Notes under the pieces: generated by a model
What the model was told of the DNA's origin: nothing
Database searches by the model: none
What the model saw: the letters and a program-made list of their open reading frames with translations, nothing else
In this document: positions 30,601 through 41,300 of the stretch, piece after piece
How the letters are laid out: each line of letters opens with the position of its first letter
How positions within the stretch are numbered: the first letter of the stretch is position 1
Assembly: GCF_022747945.1 (NCBI RefSeq)
Contig: NZ_JALDST010000001.1
Coordinates: 6,634,001 to 6,698,000, forward strand
DNA: 64,000 nucleotides
Reading direction: 5' to 3'
DNA from: Micromonospora sp. R77
GTDB lineage: Bacteria > Actinomycetota > Actinomycetes > Mycobacteriales > Micromonosporaceae
Made by a program: the position numbers and the translations under genes

Positions 30601-33600
30601 GCCCCGAGCGCGCCCTGCGCGCCCTCCTGGTCGCGGCCCTGCTCGCGGGCGCTGGCGAAGACGACGGTGGCGAAGGTGCCGGGCGGGACACCGCGCTGGC
30701 GGCTCAGCTCCCGCATCACCTCGACCCCGGAGAAGTAGCGGTGTTCCAGGTCCTGCCAGAGCTGGCGCTGGATGCGCTCGGCGAGCCCGCCCAGGCCGTC
30801 GCGCGGGGTCACGTCGATCTCCAGCAGGGTGACCGCCGTGAAGTCGCCGATCACGTCGTCGATGCGCGGGTGCAGCGGCATCCGGTTGAACAGCGGCACG
30901 TTGACGGTGAACCGGCCGGTGCGGCTCCACCGGCCGAGCACCTCGGCGAACGCGGCGAGCTGCACCACCGACGGGGTGACGCCGCGCCGGGCGGCCCGGG
31001 CCCGCAGTCGGGCCCACTTCTCGGCGTCGAGCAGGTGGGAGCGGCGGCGCCGGCCCCGCCGGTCCGTCCCCGCCACCAGCGGCAGGTCCGGCCCGGGGGG
31101 TAGGTCCGGGATCCGGGCCAGCCAGTACTCCCGGGACCGCCGGTACGCCTCGGATTCGGTGACCTGGTCCAGGGCCAGCACGTAGTCACGGAAGGAGACC
31201 GGCAGCGGGTCGGGGTGGGCGTCCGGGTCGGCGTAGTGGTCGCCCCACTCCAGGAAGAAGAGCCGGACGCTGGCCACGTCGGCGACCAGCAGGTCGAGGC
31301 TGACGTGCACCCGGGTGACGCCGCCGGGCAGTCGGCTGGCCCGCACCTCGAACATCGGCCAGTGGTCCATCGGCAGGACCTGGTGGCTCAGCTCGTCGCG
31401 GGTTCCGGCGAGTCGGGCGTCGCGTTCCGCCGGGTCCATCTCGGACAGGTCGGCGCACGCGATCCCGACCGGGGGGACCTCGTCGGCGGGGAGGATCCGC
31501 TGGGTGCCGTCGGAACGGACCACCGCGCGCAGCATCTCCTGCCGGGCCACGAGCCGGTTCAGTGCCCGGGTGAGCCGGTCCAGGTCGAGATCGGCGGCGT
31601 CGATCTCCACGTAGATGTGGATGGAGACCTCACCGAGGTCGTAGCCGGCGCTGCGGCCGACGAAGTAGGCGTACTGCTGCTCGGTCAGGGGGAACGGCTC
31701 GTGCCGGTGCGCCGGGTCGGCGACCACCGGCCGCCAGGCGATGTCCCGCCCGCCGGGGGCGGCGTCGAGCTGCCCGGTGACCAGGCCGGCCAGGGCGGTC
31801 ACCGTGCCGCGCATGAACTCGGCGATGGGGATGCCGACGCCGAGGTCGCGTTCCAGGTCGCGGCGCAGCTCGATGGCACGCAGCGACTCCAGGCCCAGCC
31901 CGGCCAGCGGCAGGTCGGTGGCGATCCGGTCGGTGCCGGTGCCGAGCAACCCGGCCAGCCGGCGGCGCAGCTCGGCGACGAGCACCGGGGCGCGCAGCGC
32001 CTCGTCGAGGGCGACAACATGTCCCGCATCGGCGCGGCGGCCGGCTGCGGGCCGGCCGGCACGCGGTGGCGGTGAGGCGGCGGCCCGGCCAGCAGGCGCA
32101 GTTCCCCGGCGAGGTAGCGGTCCCGGCAGGCGCCCCGCTGCACCTTGCCGCTGACGGTCTTGGCGACCCCGTCCGGGCCGACCAGCAGCACCTCGTACGT
32201 CTCGACCTCGTGGTCGTCGGTGACGGCGGCGCGCAGCCGGCCGGCCAGGTCGTCGAGGTCGACGCCGGTGGTGTCCGGGACGGACTGGACCACGACGAGG
32301 CGTTCCTCGCCGTCGAGGTCGACGGCGAACGCGGCGGCCGGGGCACCGGCCAGCGCCGGGTGCACCCGCTCGCAGGTCAGCTCGACGTCCTGCGGATAGA
32401 GGTTCCGCCCCCGGATGATGATCATTTCCTTGAGCCGGCCGCAGAGCACCAGGTCGCCGTCGTGCCGGAAACCCAGGTCGCCGGTACGCAGGAAGGGCCC
32501 GGTCCCGTCCGCGAGCCGGGCGCCGAAGGTCTCCTCGGACAGCTCCGGACGCCGCCAGTAGCCCTGGCAGACCACCTCGCCGCGCACCCACAGCTCGCCC
32601 ACCCGGTCGTCGGCGACCACCTGCCGGGTCTCCGGGTCGACCACCAGGATCTCGCAGTGCGGCCCGGCCGGGCCGACCCCGACCAGGGTGAGGCTGCGGT
32701 CGCCCGGGTCGGCGGGCACCACCCGGCCCCGCTCCAGCTCGGCGGCGTCGACGTGCAGCACCCGCGGTTCCGGGTCGGCGTGCCGGCCGGTGAGGAAGAG
32801 CATCGCCTCGGTCATCCCGAAGCCGGGCCCCATCGTCTCGGGCCGGAACCCGTACGGGCCGAACTCCTCGGCGAAGCGGGCGATGGTGCTCGCCCGGACC
32901 CGCTCGGCGGCGTTGAACGTGGTGTGCCAGCCGGAGAGGTCCAGACCGGTGCGCCGCGCGGCCGGCACCTGGCTCAGGCAGCGCTCGAAGGCGAAGTTCG
33001 GGGCGCAGCCGAAGACCGGCCCGGGGGTGTCGGAGATGGCCCGCAGCCAGCGCAGCGGGTCGGCGACGAAGTCCTCCGGGGTGAGGAAGACGGCCCGGCC
33101 ACCGAGGTACTGGGACAGCAGCAGGTGCCCGGCCACCCCGAGCGCGTGGTACGGGGAGATCCAGCTGACCACGTTCGCCCCGGCGGGCAGCCCGGCCAGC
33201 GCGACGGTCTGGTCGATCTGGTGCAGCAGGTTGCGGTGGCTGACCATGACCCCCTTGGGCGCCCCGGTGGAGCCGGAGGTGTACTGCAGCAACGCCAGGT
33301 CGTCGCCGGTCAGCCCGGGCGGGGTCCACCCGTCGGCGGCGGACTCGTCGATCCCGTCCACGGCGAGCCACGGCACGTCCGGGCCGAGCCGGTCGCGCAG
33401 CTCGCCGAGGCGGTCGACCAGCGCGGCGGTGGTCACCACGGCGGTCACCTCGGCGTTGCCGGCGATCTGCACGGCCCGCTCGGTGCGCGGGTCGCCCGCG
33501 CCGTCGACCGGGGGCGGGCAGGCCACGGCGACGCCGCCGGCGTACAGCACGCCGGTCAGCCCGACCAGGAAGTCCAGGCCGGGGGCGAGCAGCACCAGCA

Positions 33601-33835
33601 CTCGACCGGCCGGGGCCAGCCGGGGGGCGAGGACGGCCGCGAGGGCGGCGGAGCGGCGGTCGTACGCCCCCCGGGTGAGTTCCCGCACGACGCCGCGACC
33701 GTCGGAGGTGTCGGTGCCGGCGGGGAAGGACAGCTGCGCGAAGGCGACCGCGTCGGGATCGGCCGTGGCGTTGGCCCGGAGGATGTCGAGCAGGGTGGTC
33801 GCCTGGATGCCGCCGTCGATGGCAAGGTCGGTCAT
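27696..33835 (-). CDS. FAAL-ACP-Cy-A(Ox)-PCP azole-forming loading subunit
   Basis: About 2046 residues with one frameshift. ATG 33835 (MTDLAIDGGIQATTLL), AGGAG 6 nt upstream. FAAL 1-600: YTSGSTGAPKGVM near 188, CAPNFAFE, NLYPQDVELT; activates a carboxylic acid as acyl-AMP and passes it to the ACP (about 648, LGLESLRA, Asp before Ser replaced by Glu). Cy 710-1140: DLLVADVAS. A domain from about 1150: FTSGSTGAPKGVM near 1326. The specificity positions read about DLWNWSSIW, not the usual cysteine code. An FMN-oxidase of the McbC/SagB type is inserted at about 1660-1890 within the A domain (RRASRRAFADRP, RYASAGALYPVQTY, LLEAGEMSQLL). PCP near 1971 (LGADSVTI). Expected result: an acyl chain joined to an oxidised azole (thiazole or oxazole). 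Followed with 4-bp overlap by the KS subunit. Confidence 0.9.
32000..32060 (-). other. Frameshift in the FAAL-ACP linker
   Basis: The FAAL frame runs through PAAAPMRDM, then good sequence resumes one frame over at GHVVALDEALRAPVL, just before the ACP. The region is G/C-rich. Either a single-base sequencing error or a true split into separate FAAL and ACP-NRPS proteins. I favour error because no start codon with a Shine-Dalgarno precedes the ACP. Confidence 0.7.
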
Positions 33836-34092
33836 GCGCGCTCCTGGCTGGAAGTCGTTCGGTCCGGCGCGGCGCCGCCCGGTGACGGCGGGCGCGTCGC
33901 GTCGGCGGACCGGTGCTGATCTCGCGGAGTTCCCTCACCGTGCCAATGCCCGCGCCGCCGGTCGGCCCTCCAACGGCCCGTCCGCCCGGGCACCCCCCGT
34001 CCCGACCGCCCCGCCCACCCCCGCCGGAGTACCCATCCGGGCACCCGGCGGGACAGGAAAGGCCCGCGTACCGCAGGTGTGGGGCCGTCCGC
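33836..34092. promoter_or_regulatory. Intergenic gap within the NRPS operon
   Basis: 257 bp between the upstream monooxygenase stop and the FAAL start, the largest gap in the core operon, so an internal promoter is likely. It carries GGGTACTCCG on the minus strand (34025-34034), a 10-mer also found in the repeat region at 55806-55815. No clear -10/-35 pair is seen. Confidence 0.35.
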
Positions 34093-35304
34093 TCAGGAGA
34101 CGGCGGGGGCGGGATGGGTGAGTGCGGGGGGCTGCTGCATCCGTTGCCACATGCCCTTCTCGGCCACCGCGAGGTAGACGCGGGTGAGCTTGCCCATCGC
34201 CCAGCGGGCCAGCGCACCGCGTGGCTCGGCGGCGGTCGCCACCTGCACGGACTGCTGGCGTACCCACTTCACCCGGTCGAGGCGGCGGCGCTCGTAGTCG
34301 CGCAGCGCGGCGGCGACCCCGGCCGGGGTGTTCGGGTCACCGGCGGCCAGCGCGTCGGCGAGCACCACCGCGTCCTCGACGGCCTGGCAGGCGCCCTGGC
34401 CGAGGTCGTTGGGCATCGCGTGGGCGGCGTCGCCGAGCAGGGTGACCGGGCCGTCGCCCCAGGTCTCGTGCCACTCGTGGTACCAGATGTCGGTCCGGAC
34501 GAGGGCGTCCGGATCGGTCCGGGCGACCCGGTCGCGCAGCACCGCCGGCAGCACCCGGGCCAGGTGTACGGCGTGCGCGTGCGCGCGGCCGGGCTGCTCC
34601 CGCTCTCCGGCCGGGGCCTTCCAGGACAGCGTCCACGCCGCCCGGTCCCCGCCGATCGGATAGACCCCGCCGCCGACCCGGGTGGCCTCGTCGTGGAAGA
34701 GCAGTGGCACCTCGGGGACGAGGCCGTCGGTGCCGGCGCACACCCCCCGGTAGGTGCTCCGGCCCAAATAGATGCCGGGCACCTCGCCGCGCAGCTGACG
34801 CAGCACGGTGGAGCGGACCCCGTCCGCGCCGATCAGGGCCGACCCGGTGACGGTTTCGTCGTCGAGGCGGACCTCCACGCCGTCGCCGGTCCGCCGGTAG
34901 CCGGTGACCCGCCGGCCGTGGTGCACCGGCACACCACGCTCCGCGCAGGCCGACAGCAGGATCGCCGCCAGGTCCATCCGGCCGATCGACAGCGACGGCA
35001 GCGCGTCCGGCCAGATGTACGGGTGGGTACGCATGGTGAACCGGATCCGCCCCCGGGAGTCGAAGTTGCGGATCTCCACCACCCGCTCGGCGGCGGCCAG
35101 CAGCCGGTCGCCGAGTCCGAGCCGGCCCAGCGGGGTGGACGCGTTGCTCCACAGGGTCAGGCCGCTGCCGGGCGCGTCGAGGATCTCGTCGGCGGTGCGG
35201 CGCTCGTACACCTCGACGGGGAGGCCGTGGCGGGCCAGGGCGAGGGCCGCGGTGAGGCCGCCCACCCCCGCCCCGGCGACGACGATCGGGTCATGCGGAA
35301 CCAT
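34093..35304 (-). CDS. FAD-dependent aromatic monooxygenase (group A), copy 2
   Basis: 403 residues from ATG 35304 (MVPHDPIVVAGAGVGG), with GGAGG upstream. Same build as the copy at 16403-17605: GAGVGGLTAALALARHG, LIGADGVRSTVL, WYHEWHETWGDGPVTLL, GDAAHAMPNDLGQGACQ, and a near-identical C-terminal MWQRMQQPPAL (copy 1: MWQEMQRPPQL). The shared C-terminal motif and the YHEWH segment mark the two as paralogues of one specialised subfamily. Its start lies inside the end of NRPS-B (14-bp overlap). Two paralogous hydroxylases in one operon suggest two successive or alternative oxidations of related positions; substrates unknown. Confidence 0.87.
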   Translation of the reverse strand: MVPHDPIVVAGAGVGGLTAALALARHGLPVEVYERRTADEILDAPGSGLTLWSNASTPLGRLGLGDRLLAAAERVVEIRNFDSRGRIRFTMRTHPYIWPDALPSLSIGRMDLAAILLSACAERGVPVHHGRRVTGYRRTGDGVEVRLDDETVTGSALIGADGVRSTVLRQLRGEVPGIYLGRSTYRGVCAGTDGLVPEVPLLFHDEATRVGGGVYPIGGDRAAWTLSWKAPAGEREQPGRAHAHAVHLARVLPAVLRDRVARTDPDALVRTDIWYHEWHETWGDGPVTLLGDAAHAMPNDLGQGACQAVEDAVVLADALAAGDPNTPAGVAAALRDYERRRLDRVKWVRQQSVQVATAAEPRGALARWAMGKLTRVYLAVAEKGMWQRMQQPPALTHPAPAVS

Positions 35305-38300
35305 CGGTGCTCCCTCCGTCGGGGTGGTGCGGACCGTCGCCGGGGGGCGGCGGGAGGACGCCGTCGGCGACCAGCACGTCGAGGTAGTGGCCCAGCAGCG
35401 CGGTGTCCACCGGGGGCGGCGGCAGCTGCGCGCCGATCAGCTCCCGGGTGTTCCGGTCGTCGAAGGTCGGTTCGCCGGGGCCGGTGACCCGCCCCTCGGC
35501 CAGCGGGGCGTACATCGCCAGGACCGGGCCGAGCTGGTCGTCGCCGGCCCGGGCGGCGGCGGTGACCGCGTCGTACCACTGGGCCAGCGGGACGCGGCGG
35601 ACCGGCCAGCCCCGCTCGGCGAGCGCGTCGGCGAGGCGGACCAGCGGCACCTTGGCGTCCAGCGCGAAGTGGAAGGTACGGCCCAGCGCGTCGCGCCGCC
35701 GGGCCAGGCCGGTGACGGCGGCGGCGATGTGGTCGACCGGCACCAGGTCGGTGGCGAGCCCGGTGTCCGGCACCAGCCCGGTGGCCACGCAGGCCCGGAT
35801 CACCTGGCAGACCAGGTCGTCGCCGCGCCAGGTGCCGGTGCGGGTGTCGCCGGCGATGCGGCCGGGCCGGTACACGGCGACCGGGACGCCCCGGGCCCGG
35901 GCCAGGGCCACCACCTGCTCGGCGACCCACTTGCTGTGGTTGTAGCCGGTGTCGGTGGCCGGCGGCGGGTCGTCGGGCAGGGTGTCCTCGCGCAGCACCA
36001 CACCGGTGGCGTCGGCGGGACCCGCTGCCCCGGGTCGGGCCAGCCCGCCGAAGACCGACATGGTGGAGACGTAGTGCACCGGGACCGGACGGTCCAGCGT
36101 GGCCAGCCGGAGGATCTCCACCGTGCCGGCGACGTTGCCGGCGCGCAGCGCCGCGTACGGCCGCAGGAAGTGCACCACCGCGCCGCAATGGTAGATCTCG
36201 TCCACCTCCCGGGCCAGCGCGGCGAACCGGTCCGGGGTGAGGCCCAGCCGGGGCGCGGCGAGGTCACCGGGGATCGCCCGGAACCGGTCGGCCCACTCGT
36301 CGCGCCAGCACCGGTACCGGCGCAGCTGCTCGGTCAGCCGGCGCTGGGCGTCGGCCTCGTCGCGGCCGCGCACCAGGCAGAGCACCGTCACGCCCGCCTC
36401 GGCGAGCTGCCGGGCCAGGTAAGCCCCGAGGAACCCGGTGGCCCCGGTGAGCAGCACGGTGCCGGGCCGGTCGGTCCAGCGCAGCTCGCCGACGGGCCGG
36501 ACGTCCTCGGGGAGCACCACGTCGGCGCGCAGCGCGGCGGCGTGCTCGGCCTCGGCGGCGGCCACGTCGATGCTGCCCTGCTCGTCGAGCAGGTCGGCGA
36601 GGGACCCGATCCGGGAGCGTTCGAAGAGCACCCGCACCGGCAGGTCCACCCCCCACAGCCGACGGATGGTGGCGTGCAGCCGGGCGGCGAGCAGGGAGTG
36701 GCCGCCGAGGGCGAAGAAGTCGTCGTCCAGGCCGACCCGGTCCACCCCGAGCGCCTCGGCGACCAGCCGGGTCAGCCGGTGCTCGGTGGGGGTGGTCGGT
36801 GCGACGTACCCGTCGTCGTCGCCGGTGCCGGCGGGGGCGGGCAGCGCCCGGCGGTCGACCTTGCCGTTGGGGTTGAGCGGCAGGGCGGGCAGCGCGACCA
36901 CGGCGGCCGGCACCATGTACTGCGGCAGCCGGGTGGCGACGGCGTCCCGGGCGGCCCGGGTCAGCTCCGCCTCGGCGCGCAGGTCCGTGCCGGGGTCGGC
37001 GGGGACGACGTAGCCGACGAGGCGCTTGTCCCCGGGCCGGTCCTCGCGGACCACGGCCACCGCGTCGGTGACCCCGGGCGCGGCGCGCAGGGCGGCGGCG
37101 ACCTCCCCCAGCTCGATCCGGAAACCGCGCAGCTTCACCTGGTCGTCGGTGCGGCCGATGAACTCCAGGTTGCCGTCGGGCAGGTAGCGCACCAGGTCGC
37201 CGGTGCGGTAGAGGCGTTCGGAGGTCACCGGGTGCCGGACGAACGCCGCCTCGGTCAGCTCGGGCCGGTGCAGATAGCCACGGGCCAGCCCGGGGCCGCC
37301 GAGGTACAGCTCGCCGGGGGCCCCGATCGGGCGGGGACGCAGCCGCTCGTCGAGCACCCGGACCACGGTGTTGGCCACCGGCCGGCCGATCGGGGGGTGC
37401 CCGCCGCCGACGATCTCGTCGGTGACCGTGGCGTAGACGGTGGCCTCGGTCGGGCCGTACCCGATCAGGAAGCGTTTCTTGCCGCCCCACCGCTCGGCGA
37501 CCTCGGCCGGACAGTCCTCGCCGCCGGAGCCGAGCACCTCCAGGGTCGGTACGTGCTCCGGCGCGAGGTGGGCCAGCAGGGACGGCGGGATGAAGGTGAA
37601 GGTGACCCGCTGCCGGTTGATCAGCCCGACGATCTCCACCCCGCCGGCCAGGTCCGCCGGGGTGGGCACCACCAGCGGTACGCCGCCGAGCAGCGAGAGC
37701 ACCATCTCGAAGACGGAGACGTCGAAGCTGAACGGGGCGAACTGGAGCACCCGGCTGCCGGGGTGCAGGCCGGCCAGGTCGCGGGTGAGCCAGAGGTTCG
37801 TCACCGACCGGTGGGTGACCGCGACACCCTTCGGGGTGCCGGTGGAGCCGGAGGTGTAGATGACGTACGCCAGATCGTCGGGGCCGCTGCGGCGCGGCAG
37901 ATCGTCGTCGGGCAGCTCGCCCAGGTCCGGGGCGTCCACCGGGACGACCGTGGCGTCGGTGCCGGCGGCCCGGTCGGCGAGCGCGGTCGGGGTGAGCAGC
38001 AGGCGGGCCCCCGAGTCGGAGATCATGAAGGCCACCCGGTCGGCGGGCAGGCCCGGGTCGACCGGCAGGTAGGCGCCGCCGGCCTTGAGCACGGCGAGGA
38101 CCGCGACGACCATCTCCACGGACCGTTCGGCGAGCACCCCGACCAGGTGGTCCGCGCCGACGCCGGCGGCGACGAGCCGGTGGGCCAGACGGTTGGCCCG
38201 GGCGTTCAGCTGGGCGTACGTGACGGTCTCGTCGCCGAAGAGCACCGCCGGCCGGTCCGGCCCGGCGGCGACCTGGCGGGCGAACAGTTCCGGCCAGGTG

Positions 38301-41300
38301 GCGTCGGGCAGTTCCCGGGTCGGGCCGTGCGCCCACTCCGCCAGCTGTGCGGCCTCCTCGGCGGGCAGGTCCGACAGCGCGGTGACCGGGCGGTCCGGGT
38401 CGTCGGCGAACTCGGTGAGCAGCATGGTCAGGTGGGCCAGCATCCGGTCCACGGTGGCCGGGCTGAACAGGTCGGCGTCGTACTCGGCGAGCAGCCGCCA
38501 GCCGCCGTCGTCGGCGGGGACCACCGTGACGGTGAGGTCGGTCTTGGCGGTGCCCGGGTCGAACGGCAGCGGCTCGGCGCGTACCCCGGCGAACTCCCGG
38601 TCCGCGGCGTCGACCCGCTCGACCAGGGCGAACCCGGCCTGGGCGACGGGGGTGCGGGACAGGTCCCGGGTCAGGCCCAGCCGCTCGACCAGCACGTCGA
38701 ACGGCACGTCGGCGTGGGCGTACGCGCCGAGGCAGGTCTCGCGGACCCGGCCGATCAGCTCCCCGATGCCGGGGTCACCGGTCAGGTCGGCGCGCAGCAC
38801 GAGGGTGTTGGCGAGGAACCCGACGAGCCCGTCGAGTTCCGGCCGGTCCCGCCCGGCGACGGGGACGGCGATCCCGAAGTCGGTCTGGCCGGCATAGCGG
38901 GCGAGCATCAGCTGGTAGCCGGCGAGCGCCACCATGAACCCCGTGGCGTCGTGCCGCCGCGCCACCTCGGTCAGCCGGTCCACCACCGGGGCCGGCAGCG
39001 TGGCCTGCCGCTGGCCGCCCCGGTGGCCGCGGGTGGCCGGCCGGGTCCGGTCGGTGGGCAGCTCCAGCACGGGCAGCCCGGCCAGGCGTTCGGTCCACCA
39101 GGTCAGCTCCTCGTCGTGGTCGCCGCGGGCCAGCCGGTCGTGCTGCCAGGCCGCCACGTCGGCGTACCCGAGCGCCGGCGGCGGCAGGTCGGGGTCGGTG
39201 CCGGCGACCCTCGCCCGGTACGCGGCGACCAGGTCCCGGACGACGACCTGGGTGGAGGCCTGGTCGCCGACGGCGTGGTGCACGGCGAGCAGCAGGTGGT
39301 GCTCGTCGTCGGCGACCCGGGCCAGGGTGGCCCGGACCAGCGGCGCCGTGGCGAGGTCGAAGCCGGCGGTGAGCCGGTCCCGGGTGAGGGCGGCCAGGGC
39401 TGCCGGGTCGGGGACGTCGACGCGCTCCAGCGGCACGGTCAGGTCGGGGTGGATCCGTTGGACGGGTTCCCCGTCGAGCACGTCGAGGCTGGTGCGCAGC
39501 GCCTCGTGCCGGGCCACCACGTCGGCGAACGCCGCCTCCAGCGCCGCCGGGTCGAGCGGACCGGTCAGCCGGACCGCGCTGCCGATGACGTACGCGGCGG
39601 CGCTGGCCGGGTCGAGCTGGTGCAGCAGCCAGAGCCGGCGCTGCGCCGGGGCGGCCGGCAGCGGTCCGGTGCGGGCCACGGTCGGGATCGGGGCGTCGGC
39701 GGTGCCGCGCAGTCCGCGCAGCCGGTCGGCGAGACCGGCCACGGTGGGGTGGTCGAAGAGGTCGCGGACGCCGGTGTCGACGCCGAGCGCGGCCCGGGTG
39801 CGGCTCATCGCCCGGGTGGCCAGCAGGGAGTGCCCGCCGAGGTCGAAGAAGTTGTCGTGCACGCCGACGGTGTCGACGTCGAGGACCTGCCGCCAGAGGT
39901 CGGCGAGGGTGGCCTCCAGCTCGTCGCGGGGGGCGACGTGGCCGGTGTCGTCGGTGCCGCGTCGGGGTCGGGGCAGGGCCCGCACGTCGAGCTTGCCGTT
40001 GGCGGTGCGGGGCAGCGCGTCGAGCCGGGTGAGGGTGGCCGGCACGAGGTATTCCGGCAGCAGCCGGCGGGCGTGGGCGCGCAGGTCGGCGGGGCTGGGG
40101 TCGGTGCCGGGGCGGGGCACCAGGTAGCCGGCGAGTTCGGTGTCGTCGGCGCGGCCGGGCCGGGCCACCACCACCGCGTCGGCGACGTCCGGGTGTTCGC
40201 GCAGCACCGCCTCCACCTCGCCCGGTTCGACCCGGAAGCCGCGGATCTTCACCTGGGCGTCGGTGCGGCCGAGGAAGTCCAGGGTGCCGTCGGGCAGCCA
40301 GCGGGCCAGGTCCCCGGTCCGGTAGAGCGGTCCGTCGGCGTACGGGCCGGTGACGAAGCGGTCGGCGGTCAGCTCGGGTCGGCCGGCATAGCCGAGGGAG
40401 ACCCCGGGGCCGCCGATGGTCACCTCGCCGGGGGCGCCCAGCGGCACCGGTCGCCGGTCCGCGTCGAGCAGCACGATCCGCAGGTCGGGCAGGGGCCGGC
40501 CGATCCGGTTGCGGCCGGGCTCGGCGAGTTCCGCGGCCCGGACCCGGTGGAACGTGGCGTGCACGGTGGTCTCCGTGGTGCCGTACATGTTGACCAGCTC
40601 GGGTCGGGCGTCGCCGTAGCGGTCGAGCCAGCCGGCCAGGGCGCGCACGTCGAGCGCCTCTCCCGCGAAGATCACGTAACGCAGCGCGTCGAGGCGGTCG
40701 GGTGCGCCGGCATCGGCGGCGGCGAGTTGGCGGAACGCCGTCGGGGTCTGGCTGAGCACGGTGACCCGGTGCCGGGCCAGCAGCGCCCGCAGTTCGGCCG
40801 GTTCCCGGCCGGCCAGGTAGGGCACGACGACCACCCGGGCGCCGGTCAGCCAGGCGCCCCACAGCTCGAAGACCGACACGTCGAAGGCGACCGAGTGGAA
40901 CAGGCTCCACACGTCGTCGGGGCCGAACCGGAAGCGGGTCGCCGCGCCGGTGACGAGGCGGACCACGTTGCGGTGGGTCACCATGACGCCCTTGGGGCGG
41001 CCGGTGGAGCCGGAGGTGTAGATCAGGTAGGCCACGTCGTCCGGTTCGGCGGTCGCGTCGGGCAACGGGTCCGCCGGGTCGCCGGCCGGGGGCAGCACCG
41101 GGCCGGTGAAGCCGGGCAGCGGCCGGTCGGCCACCAGCGCCCGTACCGCCGCGTCGGCGAGGACGTAGGCCATCCGGTCGGTCGGCCAGCCGGGGTCGAG
41201 CGGCACGTAGGCCGCTCCGGCCGCGAGCACGCCGAGCACCGCGACCGGCAGGTCGAGGGTCCGGTCGAGGTGGATGCCCACCCGGTCGCCCCGGGTCACC

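Noticed and set aside
31799..33835. FAAL as a separate 678-residue protein
   Set aside because: Past about residue 605 the frame becomes non-family sequence while the ACP continues in another frame. A single indel explains it better than two genes.
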